Source of the DNA: Ichthyophonus hoferi
Taxonomy: Eukaryota > Opisthokonta > Ichthyosporea > Ichthyophonida > Ichthyophonidae
Direction: 5' to 3'
Length of the DNA: 13,918 nt
Assembly: GCA_002751075.1 (NCBI GenBank)
Contig: NAOQ01000009.1
Location: forward strand, 52,121-66,038
Below, in pieces: positions 7,827-13,918 of the stretch. The position numbers and the translations under genes were made by a program. The notes below the pieces were generated by a model. That model made no database searches. It had not been told where the DNA came from and was given only the letters and a program-made list of their open reading frames with translations. How positions within the stretch are numbered: position 1 is the stretch's first letter; every line of letters begins with the position of its first letter.

Positions 7827-10800
7827 GCTATATAAAAATATGACAAATAATCAAAGAGGTTATACACATATGCACAGGAATGTATGCTTATATATGTTAT
7901 ATTTTATACATGCGTTCGCTTGTGCTTATTAATGTATATGTAGATAGGTAGAGGGATCAGTAGACTAATACTTGTAGAGGGAGATCTATCTCATGTAAGC
8001 CAATATTATGAGTGCTTGGGGGATTCCAATTGCAGGGATTAGTATATTGTTCTGTGTTATATGTGTAAATACATTAATTAACAAAACTGGCATATACATA
8101 GTATGCACGGTTACCTATCTGTGCTATATTCATGTTATTGTTAGGGGGTATAAATAAATACGTAGCTTATATGCCGTATTATAGTAAGTACATATATGTC
8201 ATGAAGCCATGTAGTATAATAGTAAGATAGTATAATAGTATGATAGTAGGTATGATATTCTATGTGATAGATTGGATGGACCCTTATAAGGTTAGAAAGT
8301 GAAAGATGGAGATGAGGAGTGAGTGTGTGAGGGGATATGTTTATAATATATACAGTTATATTACCTACACACATGCATATGTAGGTGCATTTGATTGTAT
8401 GTCAATAGTCATATTTCTATTCTATATTTATTATAACATTGGCTATATATTAAAAATGCATACCCTCTCTTATTTCTTACCTATCATATTTTTTACTGTT
8501 TTTCTTGTCATCCCTTTCCTGTCTTTTTAATGTTTTGAATTAATACTAAGTATATATGTATATATGTTATATGTTTAGACAAGATTCTTATCTTTTCCAT
8601 ACATATCTCTCGATTCTATTTTTTTTCTCACTATCTGTTTCCTCTCTTTTTACACATATATACCATACCATTGCTATATATATATCTATCTATCTACTCC
8701 TACTTGATATCAGTCTCTTTTTCTTCAATATTCTTTTATATATATATATTTCCCATCTCTACATCTTTATATAATTTGTATATATTTTTTATTTTTATAT
8801 ATAGCTTCAAATTGGCCCATAGTATTTCTTCTTGTGCTATCCTCCTAATGTAAGTTTATCGCATAGAGGGAGATTGGCCAGGTGCAATCTAAGGAGTGTT
8901 TTAAAAGGTCAACATTTTAATACATTCAAGGTATTCACTAGGCCGTTACTAACCAGCGCTACGCGTAAGTTAGCCAATGTAATTGGGACAATTTAGTTTA
9001 TTTTTTTTAAACTATATAATCTTTGAGTTTGATTGATGTATTTTATTATTGAATTATTTATTTTGTTTGACAGTAATATCAGGATATGGGTAGATTTAGT
9101 CCGTCATTTGTGGTAGTTTATATTATTATTACATTATGTTTTTGTTAAATTTATAAAATAATGCTAATAGTGTTGTGTTTCACGTGAGATACTTCAGGTA
9201 ATGGATTTATAATTTTGAAGTTTTATATTTTGAAATGTTGATTGGTTATCTACCATTAAGATATATCGTTATATATATAGAAGCAAATTGAACTAGAATT
9301 ACTAAGCTGAATAATCTAGCATATTCGTTGTATATGATACTTGGTGACTTCAGCCTTTATAGTTATTCACTCACTGTATTATAGTTATGCATACATATGT
9401 ATATACATACATACATATATATTAAATTTATCATACTATCATATCTATATACTTACTTACCTAGCTACATACATACCTATCTACCTATATTATAGTCTCT
9501 ATAGACTCTGTTATAGACCCCCTTCAGAATGAAGTTCCCCCACCCGACGTCACACCACTTCGTTATTACGATCGTCTAGTTCTCAAAGGCGATCTGAAAA
9601 TGGACCAATACCAACGCTCTATTGTCAGTCATCTGGACGAAATGCATCAAAAGTTGGTGGATTATAAACCTAATCATCAAAAATCATTGGTTGAAGCATT
9701 TTCAAAGGTTAGGGGCGTGGTTCAATGTAATTTTATGAAAATTATAAATGATAGGAGAATATAATAAGTGGAGATATAGTTACACTAGAAATTTAGGCTA
9801 TGTTATTATGTAGCAGTAAGCTAATGAATAATGGAGATTTTAGAATTTGGGGTAGGCTTTAAAGCAGATGCATGTAAATTCATCTTCCAATTATACTATT
9901 CTACTATATTTGTAATGGGTTGAAGTGTATAATTTAAGTTTAGCAAGGTTACATGGAATTGTCATTTCTATTGAAGAAAAGAGTATGAGTGATTGGTGGA
10001 GGAATATTTATTAAAGATATTTAGGCCATATGATTGGTTATATGATTGTAACACAGTAGGTAGATGAGTAATGTAAATGTGAGGATGTGGGGGTTTACTC
10101 TATTTTTTCAACAGATTTTTGGGGGTTACTTGTCCAAGAGTAATGAAGAGCCTAAGGGACTCTACCTTTTTGGTACTGTAGGTAAGGGAATAAAAATGTA
10201 TGTGTATCTCTATATATATACTCTTAGATAGGAGGCTTTTTGATTATATATTTATGTATATAGAGTATATGTTTAGACATATATAAATAAATATATGTAA
10301 AACTATGTTATCGTGCTAATAACTATGATGTACGTATATATAAATGTGTATGTCTGAATATATTATATTTACTTATGTGTGTTTATTTATGTGTTGTTGT
10401 GTATAGCATATGTTTGGATATCTATACGTGTGTGTGCATAGAAGTATGCATTAGCAATAGACAATAATAATTCTGTTGACTATGTATGATTTAAAGTCAA
10501 TAATAATACGAGAATCGAAGATCGAGAGAATAGTGATTGGGCTAAATGTATAAAGGCCATACCATAAGAGGTAAATATATCGCGCATACTAACAGGTGAT
10601 GACCTATCAGGGACGGGGAAGACCATGCTGATGACATTATTCTATCACTGTGCGCCTATTCCTGAAGAGAAGAAGAAGAGGATTCACTTTCATGCCTTTA
10701 TGCACGACTTTCATGCCCGTAGGTGATAGTGTAGAGAGAGAGAGAGTGTGTGTGTGTGTGTGGAAGAGAGAGAGGGAAAAAAAACACAGCAACATATATA

Positions 10801-13800
10801 AATAGATATAATGTTGCTGTCTGTCTTACATATACGTTCTACCTCTCTCTCTCTCTCTCTTGTTTTCCCTCTTCCTCTCCTTCTCTTTTCTTTTTTCTCT
10901 CTCCCTTTATCTATATCAATCTATATATATATATATATATATATATTTCTTTAATGTGTATATAACTATGTATACATATATATACTATAATGCTATCTTA
11001 CATACTATTATACTACCATACTGTTACATTACAGGACTACTATATTATTATACACATATATACATACTATCTTACTATCATATAACCCAGCCCGTTTATC
11101 TGATATTAAATTTGATTATTCACTTATATAGCTTGGTTAATCAAACAGGTGTCCATAAATGGAGGCAAAAGACCCAAGGGAATAAGGGTCCTGCCGCTTC
11201 GCACGATCCTATTGGTCCAATTGCTAAGGATATCAGTCAGGATACTTGGCTGCTTTGCTTTGATGAATTACAGGTAGGGCATAGTGTCGGGTGGCAGTAT
11301 AATATGTTGTGGTATGCTATGCTATAGCATGTGGTGGTATATTATAGTATAGTAGGTTATAGTATATTATAGTAGGTTATGGTATATTATGTTATACTAT
11401 GTTATGCTGTGTTATGTCATGTTAAGTTATGTATATTACAAATGTAATATGTAATAGCACTACTATTTGTACCCAATCAAGCACTCCACAAATAAGTCCA
11501 CCTATATGCATATAATGAATACAATTACCGTCTACCAATCACCTACTATATAATATATAGTAATTAATACCTAATAAAGGCAATATAATCCCTACCGATG
11601 ACCTGTTTGTTTATCCTATAGATACAGCATAATGCAGACTAGGTAGTCCGAATTTCTTGTTATTGTTATAAACCCCCTCCCATTTAGCTGTAATTGTCTT
11701 ATCTATCTAATTTACCTATATAAACCCCCTCTTCCCCAATTTACGTTTTCCTGTCAATTAGTTGCCTTTATTGGAAATATTATAAAATTCAACAACGCAA
11801 TCATTTGCAGTATATCCTTCCTTTAAATTTTACTAAGTGAAGCCAGCCTGTCTTATCATCTTAACCTTTGGACCCCCTCTCCCTTTAAAATTTTTAATTT
11901 TCAGGTAACAGACATAGTAGATGCGATGATAGTTAAGCGTTTATTCACTGCTCTTTTTGACAACGGGGTCGTTGTCATAGCAACATCGAATCGCCATCCT
12001 AATGGTATGTTGTTATATCTATATATAGGCGAGATGATGTAATAGGATGATGGATATTTTACACACGTTTGGTTTTGTATGTTTTCCTAGTTGGGTTCAA
12101 AGATAGCTCGTCTGTTAAATGTATATTCATCTATATATGGGTTGATCTGGTGCTTATTTTACACATTCATCTGGCTGAGTATGGAAGATTATTATTTTTT
12201 TCTTGCATTTAATCTCATCTCTATTTTTCTTTCTCTCTACCTATGACTCTACCTCTCTCTCTCAACCTCTCTCTCTCTCTCTATCTATACCAGTACTAAT
12301 CCCTATAATCGCTATCAACCATCCTGCTCGATGCCTATATATACCCTATAATATCAAGTACATATACCCTGTTCCAGCTCTTAATGTTCTTTTCTTTTTT
12401 TTCACCTCTGAAATTTTAAATTTTCATCAGAACTATACGAAGGGGGTCTACAAAGGGAGGGGTTTCTTCCCTTTATAAAACTAATTCAAGAGAAATGTAC
12501 TGTTCTATCTCTTAATTCAGGGCTAGATTATCGTCGAAGGCGTGAGTGTTGCTGTGAATTTTAATTTTAATTTTTAAATATATTTTAATTTTTAAGTATG
12601 GTTTTTTATGTAATAAAGATGTACTGTTCTATCTCTTAACTCATGGCCGAATTATTGCTGAAACTGTGAGTATTTTGTTGATGTGAGTTTTAATTTTAAT
12701 ATTCATATTTAATTAGTGTTGGTATAAATTTTCATATGATTTTTTCCGTTTTCTGCTTTAAGTCTTGCTGGTTCATATTTGATGCTGGATAATTTTCTTT
12801 TTGTTTTAATATTATAAATTTGGTTTTTTTTTGCGTATTCATACTCCAACGAAAATGTCTCCTTCTTTATATAGATTTTAAAATAAGTCTGTACACAGTG
12901 ATTGGTTGTTTATAAGATTTTCTTTTTTAAAGCAATCATACATATACTTTATGTCTATTAATAAACTAGTGATAATTCTATATTTAGAAACTACGTGGTT
13001 AGCTGGGTTATCAATCACTGGCTACTATGCAATCCAAATACAAAATTAGTTAGGAAGAAATATAAGGCGCTAACAAATGGTTGGTGGTCAGAGCAGATGC
13101 CACCTTGGCCCAACCATCCTATTTTAGGTAATTACATACCTTCCATTCCCAGTCTATCTTGTCATAGGCTTATTGCGTAATGGTCACGTGACATGCAATG
13201 ATTGATTAAAAAATTTGACTATGGTGAATCATTGGCGGGATCAAAATAATTAGTGATCATATGGTATGTGGTGATTAGATGGTGTCATAATACGTCATCC
13301 CCGCTCTCCCATGCAGTCCAATCAATAAAAAGACTAATGGCCAATTACAAAGGCTCTTCAAAGAATTGACGGGTACACGTATTAGTGGTATGTGGACCCT
13401 TTTCTAGTATAGTAATATACTATTGTATATGATATATAGTATATAGTATATTTACTATGTTATATTATACATACTATGACATATGTTATGTTATATGGTA
13501 TATAATACGTGTGTATTGTGTATTATTGTGTTATTATATTATTGTATGATTCTTATATTAAATATTAAATATCCACAGATACTATAATTTAGGTACACCA
13601 TAAAACCTCCCTGCCAATCACTATAATTCATTACATTACCATAGGTCTTTATAATATATAGCCTATACGATCTACCAATAGTATCTCATTGATATCATTG
13701 ATATATAGATGCCCGTACCAATGCCCTGGAGGTATACGAGAGGAAGGTAGTGATACCCAGATCAGTAGGGAGGGCGGCCTACTTTACATTTGAGGAGCTG

Positions 13801-13809
13801 TGTGTGCAG
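7701..13809 (+). CDS. AFG1: AFG1/LACE1-family AAA+ ATPase, 3' end outside window
   Basis: AFG1 (human AFG1L/LACE1, bacterial ZapE relative) is a P-loop AAA+ ATPase; in yeast and animals it sits at the mitochondrial inner membrane and helps clear respiratory-chain subunits. Secure exons are 9496-9707, 10115-10181, 10611-10718, 11149-11273, 11905-12004, 12431-12541, 13097-13127, 13317-13387 and 13709-13809. Two 5' exons (7701-7735, 8867-8964) are proposed on phase and composition. Together they give 353 codons. Predicted motifs: [12 protein letters not shown] with Walker A 135-142; RIHFHAFM before residue 170; DPIGPIA; Walker B LLCFDE 208-213; VTDIVDAMI; sensor ATSNR 241-245; [23 protein letters not shown] near the end. 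Each aligns with human AFG1L in order. The C-terminal part (after FEELC, about 100 or more residues in relatives) is beyond base 13918. The N-terminus is rich in Lys/Arg and almost free of acids, as a mitochondrial presequence would be. Family assignment is certain; the first two exons are inference. Confidence 0.93.
8867..8964 (+). CDS. AFG1: AFG1 exon 2 (proposed presequence exon)
   Basis: Frame open from 8823 with no ATG. The piece from the acceptor catag (8866) encodes [15 protein letters not shown] then [13 protein letters not shown]: six Arg/Lys-type charges in the first half and no Asp or Glu, typical of a mitochondrial targeting sequence. It ends phase 1 at C|gtaagt, matching the phase-1 acceptors before exon 3. 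A CTAAT branch-like element lies about 18 bases before 8866. The acceptor at 8881 (ggccag) would shorten the exon by five codons. No family alignment supports this exon, only phase, donor strength and composition. Confidence 0.45.
9496..9707 (+). CDS. AFG1: AFG1 exon 3
   Basis: Encodes about 70 residues (46-115) including [15 protein letters not shown] and [18 protein letters not shown], aligning with 'GPLDHYDFLI..LKDDEHQRRVIQCLQKLH' of AFG1L. It ends phase 0 at AAG|gttagg. The 5' edge is uncertain: AGs at 9494-9495, 9503-9504 and 9515-9516 give the same phase 1; AG at 9526-9527 would give phase 0. Confidence 0.85.
10115..10181 (+). CDS. AFG1: AFG1 exon 4, start of Walker A
   Basis: Acceptor ttcaacag, phase 0. 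Encodes residues 116-137, ending [11 protein letters not shown], the strand leading into the P-loop. It ends phase 1 at G|gtaagg, inside the P-loop. Confidence 0.93.
10587..10610 (+). promoter_or_regulatory. branch-point TACTAAC and P-loop acceptor
   Basis: TACTAAC at 10587-10593 matches the classic branch-point consensus; its branch A is 18 bases before the acceptor AG at 10609-10610. A closer AG at 10594-10595 is only 2-3 bases from the branch A and is unlikely to be used; it is exactly 15 bases (five codons) away, so the frame would survive. Confidence 0.6.
10611..10718 (+). CDS. AFG1: AFG1 exon 5, Walker A lysine
   Basis: G+GG completes Gly138, then [11 protein letters not shown] and [13 protein letters not shown], aligning with 'GTGKTMVMDMFY' and 'RVHFHGFMLDVH' of human AFG1L. 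It ends phase 1 at C|gtaggt. A second donor four bases on (10723) is discussed under findings. Confidence 0.9.
10733..10860. repeat. intronic purine/pyrimidine inverted repeat (long hairpin)
   Basis: An AG/GT/AG run (10733-10777) is followed by ACAGCAACAT (10786-10795), a 15-base AT-rich centre, its exact reverse complement ATGTTGCTGT (10811-10820), and a CT run (10843-10860). The inner stem is 10 bp and perfect; the outer AG and CT runs can pair around it. It lies at the start of the intron after AFG1 exon 5. Confidence 0.7.
10861..10946. repeat. pyrimidine tract and TA run in AFG1 intron 5
   Basis: Continuous T/C-rich sequence (about 10861-10920) followed by (TA)n at about 10921-10946. Low-complexity intron sequence; the long open frame through it is an artefact of the tract joining exon 6. 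Confidence 0.65.
11149..11273 (+). CDS. AFG1: AFG1 exon 6, Walker B
   Basis: C+GT completes Arg174, then [21 protein letters not shown] and WLLCFDELQ (residues 175-215). Asp212-Glu213 are the Walker B acids. It ends phase 0 at CAG|gtaggg. The adjacent frame upstream of 11149 is intron. Confidence 0.92.
11295..11430. repeat. degenerate TATGT/TATAG pentamer tract in AFG1 intron 6
   Basis: Irregular repeats such as GTATGCTATGCTATAG, GTAGGTTATAG and GTTATGTTATACTAT. Low-complexity minisatellite without coding content. Confidence 0.6.
11905..12004 (+). CDS. AFG1: AFG1 exon 7, sensor motif
   Basis: Acceptor attttcag, phase 0. Residues 216-248: [28 protein letters not shown], near identical to 'VTDIADAMILKQLF' and 'NGVVVVATSNRPPE' in AFG1L. 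Asn244 is the sensor-1 position and Arg245 is the invariant Arg after it. It ends phase 1 at G|gtatgt. Confidence 0.94.
12205..12290. repeat. pyrimidine-rich CT tract in AFG1 intron 7
   Basis: T/C-rich sequence with CTCTCT runs (about 12235-12284). It is simple sequence; the frame open across it is a shadow that runs into exon 8 out of frame. Confidence 0.6.
12431..12541 (+). CDS. AFG1: AFG1 exon 8
   Basis: G+AA completes Glu249, then [14 protein letters not shown] and [10 protein letters not shown] (250-285), matching 'DLYKNGLQRANFVPF' and 'LDSGIDYRKR'. It ends phase 1 at C|gtgagt. Its last 45 bases are duplicated downstream. Confidence 0.93.
12619..12742 (+). pseudogene. degenerate tandem copy of AFG1 exon 8 end with donor
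   Basis: A 124-base shift repeats the end of exon 8: bases 12621-12665 match 12497-12541, the first 19 identical and the rest partly diverged (about 11 mismatches in 45), followed by an intact gtgagt at 12666 and a similar T/A-rich run. In the exon frame the copy contains TGA, so it cannot serve as an added coding exon in that frame. Confidence 0.75.
13097..13127 (+). CDS. AFG1: AFG1 exon 9, 31-nt exon
   Basis: C+AT completes His286, then ATLAQPSYF and AG of Ser296. This is the only choice I found that keeps both neighbouring phases and restores the family's 'DYRKRE...LYYL' segment at its normal length. Acceptor gagcag, donor AG|gtaatt. The longer open frame across 12995-13180 is a different frame. 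Confidence 0.75.
13317..13387 (+). CDS. AFG1: AFG1 exon 10
   Basis: AG+T completes Ser296, then [19 protein letters not shown] (297-315) and TRIS, the region of 'TSEADVEAVMDKLFDELA' in human AFG1L. Acceptor catgcag; it ends phase 1 at G|gtatgt. Confidence 0.88.
13388..13708. other. AFG1 intron 10, AT-rich low complexity
   Basis: Mostly TATA/TATAG/TGTTAT simple sequence at about 13405-13570, then CCAATCA and CCAATAG motifs near 13614 and 13675. No coding content seen. Confidence 0.6.
13709..13809 (+). CDS. AFG1: AFG1 exon 11 (last in window)
   Basis: G+AT gives Asp320, then [20 protein letters not shown] and EELCVQ (ending residue 353). This fits 'VQGRELRLNKACGTVADCTFEELCERPLG'; the PLG-A-DYL continuation must be in the next exon beyond the window. 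Phase 0 at CAG|gtatgt. Confidence 0.9.
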
Positions 13810-13830
13810 GTATGTGTGGGTTATACATTG

Positions 13831-13873
<43 letters not shown>

Positions 13874-13918
13874 CATATGTATATGTACGTATCTATGTAT
13901 GTATGTATGTATCTATGT
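13831..13918. repeat. GTATAT and GTAT microsatellites at right edge
   Basis: GTATAT hexamer repeats (13831-13887, one C interruption) followed by GTAT repeats to the window end, in the last visible AFG1 intron. Confidence 0.85.

Noticed and set aside
9086-9112. Alternative first exon of AFG1 (MGRFSPSFV, phase 0 to the acceptor at 9527)
   Set aside because: The donor (gtagtt) is weak and the exon is only 27 bases; the phase-1 route through 8867-8964 has better sites and composition. Not fully excluded.
10860-11327. 155-codon open frame, the longest in the window
   Set aside because: Only 11149-11273 is conserved (AFG1 exon 6). The rest is a pyrimidine/TA tract and intron sequence that happens to lack stops.
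12995-13180. Open frame of 61 codons ([11 protein letters not shown]...)
   Set aside because: It does not match the AFG1 family and its phase at the right end does not fit the next exon; the true 31-nt exon lies inside it in another frame.
1-13918. Search for transposons, virus-derived elements, tRNA or rRNA genes and CRISPR
   Set aside because: No terminal repeats with coding content, no transposase, reverse transcriptase or capsid-like frames, no cloverleaf and no regular repeat-spacer pattern were seen by eye.

Overview
The window comes from an AT-rich, intron-dense nuclear genome (roughly 70% A+T by eye). It holds two spliced protein genes, both on the + strand, head to tail, with about 2 kb between the first gene's stop and the second gene's proposed start. 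The coding evidence comes from short exons (31-212 nt) that splice in consistent phase into well-known families. Introns have GT..AG ends, are mostly 190-770 nt, and are full of low-complexity AT and pyrimidine tracts. The long computed reading frames are almost all chance frames in this AT-rich DNA. The organism is probably a protist or alga; the sequence alone does not place it further. There are no operons, CRISPR arrays, recognisable transposons or virus-derived elements, and I saw no RNA gene.

Region by region: 1-1009 is a flank with a possible partial exon of another gene at the very left edge and a 30-bp tandem duplication carrying a hairpin. 1046-5694 is a complete nine-exon gene for a short-form (plant TRZ1-like) tRNase Z, predicted 277 aa, with all metal-binding motifs present. 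A TATA-like box sits just upstream and AATAAA at 5831. 5695-7700 is mostly intergenic; it contains a degenerate tandem copy of the last tRNase Z exon and its 3' flank (5961-6285). From 7701 (5' end uncertain; firm from 9496) to the right edge runs an AFG1/LACE1-type AAA+ ATPase gene. Eleven exons are proposed, and the last ~100 or more codons lie outside the window.

The two genes are housekeeping: tRNA 3'-end maturation, and a mitochondrial inner-membrane/matrix ATPase of protein quality control. Nothing shows that they act together. No undescribed multi-gene system is visible. The unusual signals are local tandem duplications that copied exon ends together with their splice sites, a strongly over-represented TGATTGG/CCAAT-type motif across introns and spacers, an intronic long hairpin, alternative in-frame splice choices in the ATPase gene, and a 41-codon membrane-peptide ORF overlapping its proposed first exon.
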